A stretch of DNA of 64,000 nt from Alphaproteobacteria bacterium. GTDB lineage: Bacteria; Pseudomonadota; Alphaproteobacteria; UBA9219. Both the position numbers and the translations under genes were made by a program. Positions 35,694 through 43,777 of the stretch are shown here, in pieces. The stretch lies in contig JARLJC010000370.1 of NCBI GenBank assembly GCA_031291435.1, positions 1-64,000 of the forward strand, read 5' to 3'. The notes beneath the pieces were generated by a model. It was not told the origin of the DNA, made no database searches, and was given only the letters and a program-made list of their open reading frames with translations. Each line of letters starts with the position of its first letter. Positions within the stretch are counted from its first letter, which is position 1.

Positions 35694-36939
35694 TCGCCCC
35701 CCCGCGCGCCAACTCGCGCCATACCGGCATAAAATCGACCTGCAGGATATCGCCCCAGTCCGCCAACCTGTCGTGGCGGAAAGCCAGCGCATCCTCGCGC
35801 ATTTTCGCGCGCCGCGCATCGTCCTGCGCCAGTTTTGTGAGAGCTTCGCGCCATGCCTCGACGCCGCTGGACACTTCCTGCATGGCGGCGGGGTAACCCA
35901 GCAAGCCTGCGGCGCCGCTGGCCCGCGATACCAGAACCGGGCAGCTGCTCGCCAAGGCTTCGACCCCCACAAGGCCGCCGATTTCGATATCGGAAACCAT
36001 GGCGAGGCAATCGGCGCTGGCATAAAACCGCGCCAGTTCTTCGGGCATGACCTGCCCCGCCAAAGTCGCGCGGTCGCCCAGTTTCTGTTTCACTTCGTCG
36101 CTCATCGGGCCGAGGCCCGTGACCAGCAGATGCAGATCGACGCCCGCCGCGATAGAACCGGCGCAGGCTTCCAGCAGCACCGGCATATTCTTGCCCGCAT
36201 CGACGCGCCCGACAAACAGTACCACAAAACGCCCCGGCGGAATGCCGTGCTGCACATCCACCAGCGCGCGCGCCGCCTTCTGCGGCGTGAACAGAGTTTT
36301 GTCGGCCGCGAGCCGCATCGGCACGATCATCGCCCCCGGTGCGACTTCGCGCGCCACGGCGATATCTGCTTCCCGCATCGCGAATATGGCGGCGCATTTG
36401 CGCAGATGCGCGCGCAGTCTTTTTTCCTTCTTGGCGCGTTCGCGCGCCGGAAGGCGGAAAGTGTCGGCGACAAAGCCGCCGATCTTTTCGCCCAGCAAAC
36501 TGAGCAGCGTCTGGCGCGTGAAAAGCTCGGCGTAAGCAGGCGTGTCGGTATGAAAGGAGGTCGCCAGCGGAATTTTGTTCCATGAAGCGATGCGTTCCGC
36601 CGTGCGCGCGAAATTGAAATAGGCATCGGTGGTATGAATGACATCATACTGCGTCAGTTCCTGCGCCAGAGCGGGATGGAACCCGGCAAGATCGGTATGG
36701 GCAGGAACATAGGGAAGAAATTTAAGGCGCGATGTACTGAAAACCGGCGACAAAGTGCGGTAGCGCACGTGGGGGGCGAGGATTTCTTCACCGGCGGCGC
36801 CGGAAAAATAAATCGTGAGGTCGAGCGGTATATCCTGCCGCGCCGCAGCCTGCGCCAGCCTTTCCCAATATTTCACATGGCCGCCCGCAGCCGCCTCGCG
36901 CGGCAAATCGACCAGCACGGCGACGCGCATATTGGGCAT
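35683..36939 (-). CDS. GT4-family glycosyltransferase
   Basis: 418 residues of the GT-B fold. The N-terminal half has VLVDLPREAAAGGHVKYWERLAQAA, YDVIHTTDAYFNFARTAERIAS and the SFHTDTP acceptor-side motif. The C-terminal half has FVVLFVGRVDAGKNMPVLLEACAG, GDRATLAGQVMPEELARFYASADCLAMVSDIEIGGLVGVEALASSCPVLVS with the E-x7-E-like donor site. Sugar and acceptor are unknown. It starts in a TAATG overlap with the acylase gene and ends over the deacetylase start. MshA/MshB and BshA/BshB are the best-known GT4 plus PIG-L pairs; no ligase gene is present here, so that link is speculative. Confidence 0.88.
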   Translation of the reverse strand: MPNMRVAVLVDLPREAAAGGHVKYWERLAQAAARQDIPLDLTIYFSGAAGEEILAPHVRYRTLSPVFSTSRLKFLPYVPAHTDLAGFHPALAQELTQYDVIHTTDAYFNFARTAERIASWNKIPLATSFHTDTPAYAELFTRQTLLSLLGEKIGGFVADTFRLPARERAKKEKRLRAHLRKCAAIFAMREADIAVAREVAPGAMIVPMRLAADKTLFTPQKAARALVDVQHGIPPGRFVVLFVGRVDAGKNMPVLLEACAGSIAAGVDLHLLVTGLGPMSDEVKQKLGDRATLAGQVMPEELARFYASADCLAMVSDIEIGGLVGVEALASSCPVLVSRASGAAGLLGYPAAMQEVSSGVEAWREALTKLAQDDARRAKMREDALAFRHDRLADWGDILQVDFMPVWRELARGGANVR

Positions 36940-39311
36940 TACGGCTCCAGAACCAGTTCATCGGCGCCGCTCTTTTTCAGCTCATCCGCCGAACCCGACA
37001 GGGCCACCGATTGCACCGTCACCCAGCGTTCGACGAGATCGCCGTAATGGGGCGAGAACAGATGCCCCGATTGGCCGGTGGCGATCATAAAGCGCGAATT
37101 ATCGGGGTTCGAAAGATCGTAAAGGCCGCGAAACCCGCCGCCATGCGTGCGCGCGAAGGGATGTTCCGCATCATTGTCGAAACCGCCGCCGCGATCGAGC
37201 GTATAAAAATCGCCGCTGCTTTCTACGCTGAGATCCGAGAAACGCCGCAGAACAGGAATATGGCTGAAAAATTTGTTGGTCAGTTGCGCGATATTTTCAT
37301 GGCCCCAGCGCCACGCACTCATATCGCCGCCCTGCCGTGCGCTCATCATATCGAGGGCGTCGTCGAGGCTTTGCTTGATCTGCGCGCGGCAGGCATCGTC
37401 GCCGCACCAATCCTTGGCGTGGTTGGCGACCAGATCGCCGAGCGTCATGGCGGCGAACGGGCCTTTTTCGGTCAGATCGCGGCCGACTTTCTCGGTCAGC
37501 ATATGTTTGTGGAATTGATAGAGCCAGGCTTCGAACAAAGCCGGTTCGGGTTTGTCCTTGTCCATGACACCGTCCCAATGGACCAGCATGTCGAGTGCCT
37601 GTTTCTCGCGCGCGTTATCCGGGGTGACAAACATCAGAAGCGGCAGCATGTCGGTCGCCGCCAGCGACAGATGATCGCCCTGCATCGCCGCCGACATATC
37701 CAAAGTTTCCTGCCCGTTGGTGGATAGCATCTGCTGGATGCGGCGGGCGCGATAGGGTTCTTCCCAATCCTGCCCGAAATAATCCGCGCTGTCCGGCCCC
37801 ACCACGGCGTTGTTGGAATTGAACACATAGCCAGCCGCCGGATTTTCGACATGCGGCAGGCGGTCGAACGGCACGGTGCCGTCCCAGTCATTGTCGCCGC
37901 TGGCGCCGTCGGCGGGAACAAGGCCGTGCCCCGCTTTCCGCACCGGCACCAGACCGGGATTGATGTAACCGAACGCGCCCGCATCGTCGGCATAGACGAT
38001 ATTCTGCGGCGGCGTCTGGTACAGTTTGAGATCGTCGATCAGTTCCGCCGCATTGGTGGCGCGGTTCATATGCATGAGGGCTTCGGAAGTCGTATCCTTG
38101 TCGCCGAGGCCGGTGAAGGCCAGCGCCATCACATGCCCCGCGCCCGCCAGCGCCGCCATTCTTTCGTTGATATCGGACATCACCGGCCCGTGGCGCGTCG
38201 CGCGTACGGTCAAGGTGACATCGGGCGCGCCCTTGACGTGAATCACTTCGTCGCGGGTTGTAAAAGGCTCGCTGCCCTGCGGCGTTACATATTTTGTTGA
38301 GTCGGCGGGGTCGATTGTCTCATTGAACAAATCTTCGACGTCGCTGCCGGTCGTGGTGAACCCCCACGCGACATGATCGTTTTGCCCCAGCAGGACAATC
38401 GGCAGCCCCGGCACCGTGGCGCCTTTGACATTGGTTTCGGGCGTCACGATGCGCGCCAGATACCATAAAATCGGCGCGGTCAGATCGAGATGCGGATCAT
38501 TGGCGAGAATGGGTTTGCCCGACAAAGTGCGCGATCCGCCGATGACCCATTCGTTGGAAGCGGCGTGGCCAAGGCCGAGCAGCGCGGCCAGTTTATTGCT
38601 CGCATCGCGTTGCGCGGTGGGTGGCACGACCGGCTGCGTCGTCACCGGCGTGCCTGCAGGCGGCATCGGGAACAGCCAGTTTAGTTGGTCAGGCGGCAAT
38701 TTACCCGCGAGTTCGCCGCGCAGCATTTCGAGATGGTAATTATGGCTCAACTCAAGCGACATCAATTTGCCCCACACGATGGAATCGGCGGGTTTCCACG
38801 GTTCGGGCGTAGCGCGCAACAGGAGGAATTCCGGCGGCAGCGCGTCCTTATGCGTATCGAGCCACGCATTAACGCCATCGGCGTAAGCCTGAAAATAAGC
38901 CTGCGCTTCGGGCGACATCGCGGCGTAACTGCTTTGCGCCAACGCGTATAATCCCAGCGTGCGCGTGAATTTATCGACGCCGAGCATATCGGCCCCGAAA
39001 ATTTCCGAAAGCCGCCCCTGCCCGGCGCGGCGCTGCGTTTCCATCTGGAACAACCGTTCACCCGCATGCACGTAGCCCAAGGCCCGCGCCGCGTCATTCA
39101 TGTTGGCGGCGAAAATATGCGGCACGCCGTTGGCGTCGCGGTAAATATCGACCTGTGCCTTGAGGCCCGGCAAACTCGCCTGCCCGCTGTAATCCGGCTG
39201 CGCGCGCTCGAACACATAGACACCGCCGCCGACCACGGCCATGCCCGCCGTCAGGGCCAGCAATGAAACGCCGATTAAACCGCGTTTGGCGAATCTGTAG
39301 AATTTATTCAT
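36939..39311 (-). CDS. Penicillin acylase-family N-terminal-nucleophile hydrolase
   Basis: 790 residues. An N-terminal membrane anchor or signal (about 12-35) is followed by an alpha-subunit region (VDIYRDANGVPHIFAANMNDAARALGYVHAGERLFQMETQRR), a spacer, and the beta subunit starting at the nucleophile S252 in GHAASNEWVIGGSRT. Further conserved parts are NDPHLDLTAPILWYLARI, GATVPGLPIVLLGQNDHVAWGFTTTGSDVEDLF and the late asparagine region (GYVFNSNNAVVGPDS). Members cleave amide bonds of beta-lactams or acyl-homoserine lactones in the periplasm; substrate here unknown. It is 1 base from pmbA and overlaps the glycosyltransferase by one. Confidence 0.92.
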   Translation of the reverse strand: MNKFYRFAKRGLIGVSLLALTAGMAVVGGGVYVFERAQPDYSGQASLPGLKAQVDIYRDANGVPHIFAANMNDAARALGYVHAGERLFQMETQRRAGQGRLSEIFGADMLGVDKFTRTLGLYALAQSSYAAMSPEAQAYFQAYADGVNAWLDTHKDALPPEFLLLRATPEPWKPADSIVWGKLMSLELSHNYHLEMLRGELAGKLPPDQLNWLFPMPPAGTPVTTQPVVPPTAQRDASNKLAALLGLGHAASNEWVIGGSRTLSGKPILANDPHLDLTAPILWYLARIVTPETNVKGATVPGLPIVLLGQNDHVAWGFTTTGSDVEDLFNETIDPADSTKYVTPQGSEPFTTRDEVIHVKGAPDVTLTVRATRHGPVMSDINERMAALAGAGHVMALAFTGLGDKDTTSEALMHMNRATNAAELIDDLKLYQTPPQNIVYADDAGAFGYINPGLVPVRKAGHGLVPADGASGDNDWDGTVPFDRLPHVENPAAGYVFNSNNAVVGPDSADYFGQDWEEPYRARRIQQMLSTNGQETLDMSAAMQGDHLSLAATDMLPLLMFVTPDNAREKQALDMLVHWDGVMDKDKPEPALFEAWLYQFHKHMLTEKVGRDLTEKGPFAAMTLGDLVANHAKDWCGDDACRAQIKQSLDDALDMMSARQGGDMSAWRWGHENIAQLTNKFFSHIPVLRRFSDLSVESSGDFYTLDRGGGFDNDAEHPFARTHGGGFRGLYDLSNPDNSRFMIATGQSGHLFSPHYGDLVERWVTVQSVALSGSADELKKSGADELVLEP

Positions 39312-39312
39312 G

Positions 39313-40650
39313 TCATAACCCCGCGATCGTCATGCCATCCACCCGCAAAGTCGGCGCATCGACCCCGCGCAAAAATTGCAAATCATTCGCCGCCGACAAA
39401 TTCAGGAACATGTCTTTGAGATTTCCGGCAATCGTCATTTCATTGACGGGGAAAGCGATAATACCGTTCTCGATCCAGAAGCCGGAAGCCGCCTGACTGT
39501 AATCGCCGGTCACGCCATTGATGCCCATGCCCATCGTCTCGGTCACGTAAAAACCCTGCTTCACGTCGCGCATCAATTCCTGCGGCGTCATTGTGCCCGC
39601 CTGCAGAAACACATTGCTGGCCGAAGGCGAAGGCGGGCCGCCGGTGCCGCGCGAGGCGTGGCCGGTGCTGCGCAGCTTCAGCTGCCGGGCCGAACGCAGA
39701 TCGAGCAGCCAGGTGGTGAGCACGCCTTTATCGATCAGATCGCGCCGTTGCGGCAGCAGCCCTTCGGCATCAAACAGACGCGAGCGCAGACCGCGCGCGC
39801 GGTGCGGGTCTTCGGTAATCGTAATCGCGCCGGGAAATATTTTCTGGCCCAGCCTGTCTTTCAGAAAGCTGGTGCCCCGCGCGACGGCGGAACCCGAAAT
39901 CGCGCCCAGCAGCGAACCGATCAGGCTGCCTGCAATGCGCGGCTCGTAAAAAACCGGGGCCTGCGCCGTTTCCATCTTGCACGGATTGAGCCGCCGCACC
40001 GCACGTTCGCCCGCCGCCTTGCCGATGCTGGCCGCCGCCGGCATATCCGCCGCGAACACGCGGGAAGCATAGTCGTAATCGCGTTCCATGCCGGTGCCGC
40101 TGCCCGCCAGAACCGAGGCGCTGAGGCTATATCCTGTCCGGCGATAGGAACCGTAAAACCCGTTGCTGGCGGCGATGCTGGTGCGGCTTTCGCCCCAGCC
40201 CGCGCTGACGCCGTCGGAATTGGTCACACCCGCAACCGCGCGCGCGGCGTCTTCGGCTTCGCGCGCCTGCGCGATCAGTTGTTCGGCGGAAAATTCGACC
40301 TCGTCGGCCATTTCCACCTGGGGAAATGTTTTCGCCACTTCGCCCGGATCGGCGATGCCGCAAAATTCGTCTTCGGGCGCCAGCTTCGCCATCGCCACCG
40401 CGCGCTGCACCAGTTCATCGAGCGCCGTGGCGCCGCGATCGCTGCTCGACACCACAGCCTGTTTTTTGCCGATAAAAACCCGCAGGCCGAGATCGGCGCT
40501 GACCGACTGTTCCAGGCTTTCGATTTCACCGAGGCGCAGCGACACCGACAGATCGGTCGCATCCGCCAGCAGCGCGTCGGCGCTATCCGCACCGGCGGCC
40601 AGAGCCTTGCGGATCACGCCGTCTAAAACACCCTGCGCCTTATCATTCAT
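39313..40650 (-). CDS. pmbA: TldE/PmbA metalloprotease-related protein
   Basis: 445 residues of the TldD/PmbA family. Blocks are RLGEIESLEQSVSADLGLRVFIGKKQAVVSSSDRGATALDELVQRAVAMAKLAPED, SDGVSAGWGESRTSIAASNGFYGSYRRTGYSLSASVLAG and a C-terminal GFYVTETMGMGINGVTGDYSQAASGFWIENGIIAFPVNEMTIAGNLKDMF. It partners TldD in proteolytic maturation of peptides (microcin B17, PQQ-like or antitoxin processing); the tldD gene is not in the window. The ATG at 40650 overlaps the stop of the DUF882 gene as ATGA; a GTG four codons earlier is possible. Confidence 0.93.
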   Translation of the reverse strand: MNDKAQGVLDGVIRKALAAGADSADALLADATDLSVSLRLGEIESLEQSVSADLGLRVFIGKKQAVVSSSDRGATALDELVQRAVAMAKLAPEDEFCGIADPGEVAKTFPQVEMADEVEFSAEQLIAQAREAEDAARAVAGVTNSDGVSAGWGESRTSIAASNGFYGSYRRTGYSLSASVLAGSGTGMERDYDYASRVFAADMPAAASIGKAAGERAVRRLNPCKMETAQAPVFYEPRIAGSLIGSLLGAISGSAVARGTSFLKDRLGQKIFPGAITITEDPHRARGLRSRLFDAEGLLPQRRDLIDKGVLTTWLLDLRSARQLKLRSTGHASRGTGGPPSPSASNVFLQAGTMTPQELMRDVKQGFYVTETMGMGINGVTGDYSQAASGFWIENGIIAFPVNEMTIAGNLKDMFLNLSAANDLQFLRGVDAPTLRVDGMTIAGL

Positions 40651-41237
40651 CTTTGTTTCCACGTCCTGATATTCCCCAAATCCACATGCACGTGATTGTC
40701 TTTCGGATAGAAGGCCACGCCACCGCGCTGCATCGTTTCGGCGATATCGCAGATCGCCTGCCCATAGACATGCTCGATACGGAAATCGACCGCCCAGCCA
40801 TGCATATGCAGCGATTCCTTGGCGACATTGCCATTGATGGTCGCAAGGCGCGCATTGGTTTCGGGCGTGCGATAGCCCGACAGGATTTCGAACGGCACCG
40901 AGGCGGGCAGGCCGAGCCGCGTGCGGATATCGACCATGTAATCGATCAATTCGGGGTCGATGACTCCCGTTACGTTCACATGGCGGTCGCGCATCAGGTA
41001 GTTGATTTTACGCATCGCGCTTTTGTCGTAATTGCCGTCATGAAAATAAACCAGATCGAGTTTTTCATGCGCGTAAGGGTAAACAAGAACGATGCGCCGT
41101 TCCGCCACCGTATCGGGCTGGGTTTTTTCAAGGCCGCGCCCGGTGACGTTATGATAGCCGGGCCCGCCCAGATTGCCGCAGGCCGCCAAAGCCACCAGCA
41201 CAAGCGCCGCCAGCCATTTCTGCATCGGTTTTTTCAT
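40647..41237 (-). CDS. DUF882/YcbK-like lipoprotein, peptidase M15-type
   Basis: 196 residues. The signal ends in a lipobox (LVALAACGN), so it should be lipid-anchored in the envelope. The domain has the M15/DUF882 zinc pattern: PFEILSGYRTPETNARL, KESLHMHGWAVDFRIEHV and YPKDNHVHVDLG. Relatives are LAS-type murein endopeptidases or carboxypeptidases. Most DUF882 proteins carry a Tat signal instead of a lipobox, so this one is a variant. It overlaps the regulator before it and pmbA after it by 4 bases each. Confidence 0.85.
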   Translation of the reverse strand: MKKPMQKWLAALVLVALAACGNLGGPGYHNVTGRGLEKTQPDTVAERRIVLVYPYAHEKLDLVYFHDGNYDKSAMRKINYLMRDRHVNVTGVIDPELIDYMVDIRTRLGLPASVPFEILSGYRTPETNARLATINGNVAKESLHMHGWAVDFRIEHVYGQAICDIAETMQRGGVAFYPKDNHVHVDLGNIRTWKQR

Positions 41238-41842
41238 CCCTGCCCCCGCGCCAAACGATAAAGTCCGTTTTCGTTGATCAGCCAGTTTTCGCCGTCTTTT
41301 TCCAGCTTACGCCGCAACTGATAGATATGGGTCTCGAGCGTATGCGTATCGATGCGTTCGTCATAGCCCCAAACTTCGGCGAGAATGTCGCGCCGTGACA
41401 CGCCGTTTTCATGTTGGGCGAGAAAAACCAGCAGAGCGGTCTCTTTTTCCGTCAGCCGGATCGGTTCGGGCAGGGCAGCACCCGTCAGGCACCGGTTCTG
41501 CGGTTCAAGGCGGTAAGGCCCGAACGCGACATCCTTGCCGCGCAGCAAAGGCGCCGTCTCGCTGTAATAATGCAGGCGCGCCATCAGATGCCCAAGGCGG
41601 AACGGCTTGGCGAAACTTTCGGAAGCGCCTTCATCCTCGCCGCCCAGCAGCAGGACAAAGGCTTCGTCGGCCCCCGTGAACAGAGAAGCGGTTTTTTTGT
41701 CGAAGGCGGCTTCGTCGAAAATATAAATCCCCGCGCCCGCGGCCCCGTCAAAGGCCCGCGCTTCACCAAGGCGGGCGGCTGCTATTTGTTCGGCCACCGC
41801 TTCATGCAAGGCGGCATCGGGAATGGACAGGAAAATGGTCAT
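41234..41842 (-). CDS. OmpR-type winged-helix regulator with a degenerate receiver
   Basis: 202 residues. The C-terminal winged helix is clear (about 105-200): FGPYRLEPQNRCLTGAALPEPIRLTEKETALLVFLAQHENGVSRRDILAEVWGYDERIDTHTLETHIYQLRRKLEKD. The N-terminal 95 residues have the size and end (SFAKPFRLGHLMARL) of a receiver domain but lack the acidic pocket and phospho-acceptor Asp, so it is unlikely to be phosphorylated in the usual way. The ATG at 41842 is chosen because it starts the first strand; the ribosome binding site is poor. First gene of the six-gene operon and probably its regulator. Confidence 0.8.
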   Translation of the reverse strand: MTIFLSIPDAALHEAVAEQIAAARLGEARAFDGAAGAGIYIFDEAAFDKKTASLFTGADEAFVLLLGGEDEGASESFAKPFRLGHLMARLHYYSETAPLLRGKDVAFGPYRLEPQNRCLTGAALPEPIRLTEKETALLVFLAQHENGVSRRDILAEVWGYDERIDTHTLETHIYQLRRKLEKDGENWLINENGLYRLARGQG

Positions 41843-41937
41843 TGACGGCGGGTTGAGATAAAAAGGCGGACGGCGTAAACAATAGTCCGGCAACCGGCTT
41901 TGGTGTAGAAGAAAATAATGAATAAGAGTGTTTTAGT

Positions 41938-42082
41938 CGAACACGTTCAGGATCTTATCATGGTGCGGCGAAAATCGGGGTTTTCCGGTTTTTCGCGCGC
42001 AGCGTATTTGACATACGTGAGCAGCGAAAAACCGGGAAAGCACGATTTGCAGCCCAGCAGGATAAGATCATGAGCGTGTTCG
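41938..42082. repeat. Three-tier covarying hairpin repeat, copy B (its right arm holds the aroE start)
   Basis: The outer stem pairs 41938-41959 with 42061-42082 (20 of 22 Watson-Crick, one G-T). The middle stem pairs TTTTCCGGTTTTTCGC (41981-41996) with GCGAAAAACCGGGAAA (42024-42039), 15 pairs plus one G-T. The apex CGTAT-TTGAC-ATACG and the loops GCGCAG and TGAGCAGC are the same as in copies A and C. The aroE ribosome binding site (AGGA) and first codons lie in the right arm. Confidence 0.85.
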
Positions 42083-42909
42083 TAGCGGGCGTTATGGGCT
42101 GGCCGGTGAGCCATTCTCTGTCGCCGCGTTTGCATGGATTCTGGCTGCGCGCCTATGGCATTTCTGGCCGTTACGATGCGCTTGCGGTGCAGCCGGAAAA
42201 TCTGACGGCTTCTTTGCGCGCTTTGCCGCAGCAGGGGATGCGCGGCGTCAATCTGACGGTGCCGCATAAAGAAGCCGCAATGAAAATCGTCGATAGCCTC
42301 GACGACACCGCGCGGCGTATCGGCGCGATCAATCTGGTCACCGTTACCGACGAAGGTAAACTGCACGGAAGCAACACAGATGCCTATGGCTTCGGCGAAA
42401 ATCTGACGGCGGGCGGGTTCAGCGGCGGCCATAGCGCCCTTCTCCTCGGCGCGGGCGGCGCGTCGCGCGCCATCATCGTCGCCCTTATCGATAAAGGTTT
42501 CGGCGATATCCGCATCGCCAACCGCACCATCGAACGCGCGCAGAAACTGGCGCAAGAATTCACCACGCCGCAATGCCGCATAACCGCTGTGACGTGGGAC
42601 GAAATCCCCGCCGCGATGCGGGAGACCGATCTGCTGGTCAACGCCACCTCGCTTGGCATGCGCGGACAGCCGCCGCTTGAGATCGCGCTCGACACCTTGC
42701 CCGTCAGCGCCACCGTCACCGATATCGTTTATGCGCCGCTGGAAACCGCGCTGCTGCAACAGGCGCGGCAACGCGGCCACCGCGCCATCGACGGCCTCGG
42801 CATGCTGCTGCATCAGGCGCGGCCCGCTTTCGCCGCTTTCTTTGGCCGCGACCCCGAAGTGACGCCGGAATTGCGCGCTTACCTTCTCGCTGATAGACAA
42901 GAGACATGA
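42070..42909 (+). CDS. aroE: Shikimate dehydrogenase
   Basis: NADP-dependent reduction of 3-dehydroshikimate in aromatic amino acid synthesis. 279 residues. Substrate domain: VMGWPVSHSLSPRLHGFWLRAYG and GVNLTVPHKEAAMKIVD with the catalytic Lys. NADP domain: ALLLGAGGASRAIIVALIDKGFGDIRIANRT. Late part: TDIVYAPLETALLQQARQRGHRAIDGLGMLLHQARPAFAAFFG. The ATG and its AGGA site are inside the right arm of a structured repeat, so start access may be limited by that stem. Stop overlaps coaE as ATGA. Confidence 0.97.
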   Translation: MSVFVAGVMGWPVSHSLSPRLHGFWLRAYGISGRYDALAVQPENLTASLRALPQQGMRGVNLTVPHKEAAMKIVDSLDDTARRIGAINLVTVTDEGKLHGSNTDAYGFGENLTAGGFSGGHSALLLGAGGASRAIIVALIDKGFGDIRIANRTIERAQKLAQEFTTPQCRITAVTWDEIPAAMRETDLLVNATSLGMRGQPPLEIALDTLPVSATVTDIVYAPLETALLQQARQRGHRAIDGLGMLLHQARPAFAAFFGRDPEVTPELRAYLLADRQET

Positions 42910-43523
42910 AACAACCAGCCCGCCCGCGCATGCTTATCCTCGGCCTGACCGGCAGCATCGGCATGGGCAAAAGCACCGCCGCCGCCATTTTGCGCGCGCG
43001 CGGCTTCCCGGTTTACAGCGCCGACGACGCCGTGCATGCCCTTCTTAAAAAAGGCGGCAAGGCGGTCAAACCGGTGGCCAGGCTTCTCCCCACCAGCCTT
43101 AAACGCGGCGCCATCGACCGCAAGCATCTGGGGCTGGCGGTTTTCGACCAGCCCAGAAAACTGCGCCAGCTCGAGAAAATCCTGCATCCCCTGATCCGTC
43201 GCACCGAGCGAGCCTTCCTCGCCAAAGCCCGCAAGGACAAAGCCCGCGCCGCCATTCTTGAAATCCCGCTGCTGTATGAAACCGGCGGCGAGAAGCGCTG
43301 CGATTACACTTTTTGCGTCACCGCGCCCCGCGCGCTGCAGCGCGCCCGCGTCCTTGCACGCCCCAATATGACGCCGGCGAAATTCAAAGCCATTCTCGCG
43401 CGGCAGATGCCCGACGCCGAGAAACGCAAATATGCCGATTTCATCATTCCCACCGGCAAGGGGCTGGCCGCCACCGCGCATCATCTCGACAAGGCTTTGC
43501 GCGCCATAAACCTGCTGCCTTAA
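42906..43523 (+). CDS. coaE: Dephospho-CoA kinase
   Basis: Last step of CoA synthesis. 205 residues. The P-loop is LGLTGSIGMGKSTAAAILRARGFPVYSADDAVH, followed by LEKILHPLIRR and the lid region with VTAPRALQRARVLARPNMTPAKFKAILARQMPDAEKRKYADFIIPTGKG. It is coupled to aroE by an ATGA overlap, and a complex palindromic repeat follows. In several alphaproteobacteria dnaQ comes next; it does not here. Confidence 0.97.
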   Translation: MKQPARPRMLILGLTGSIGMGKSTAAAILRARGFPVYSADDAVHALLKKGGKAVKPVARLLPTSLKRGAIDRKHLGLAVFDQPRKLRQLEKILHPLIRRTERAFLAKARKDKARAAILEIPLLYETGGEKRCDYTFCVTAPRALQRARVLARPNMTPAKFKAILARQMPDAEKRKYADFIIPTGKGLAATAHHLDKALRAINLLP

Positions 43524-43551
43524 GGATATGTGCCCCTTTTGAAAATGAAGG

Positions 43552-43711
43552 GCCACCCGTGCCGTCATCCCGCACAAGCGCGCCCTTCCGCGCGCGCGAT
43601 GCGGGACCCAGAGGGTCTCTCAACAAGACAAGCCCTTCCTTATGGAGAGGCCAACTGGGTCCCGCACAAGCACCCAAGAGGGTGCTTGTGCGGGATGACG
43701 GCACGGGTGGC
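43552..43711. repeat. Nested GTCATCCCG-type palindrome (three stems)
   Basis: The outer arms 43552-43579 and 43684-43711 are a perfect 28-bp inverted repeat. Inside, GCGGGACCCAG (43601-43611) pairs with 43655-43665. CCCGCACAAGCACCC (43661-43675) pairs with 43680-43694 around 4 bases, competing with the outer stem. This looks like two adjoining repeat units in opposite orientation. It occupies most of the coaE-bpt gap. Confidence 0.8.
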
Positions 43712-43777
43712 GCTTAATCTGCAACCAGCGTCCGTAGATGACTTGACCATAGGGTACGGCAATCCTATCGTTTAGCT

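Noticed and set aside
42001..42060. tRNA or tmRNA gene inside the structured repeats
   Set aside because: No T-loop GTTCGANNC block, no acceptor stem with CCA and no anticodon arm geometry. No tRNA was found anywhere in the window by eye.
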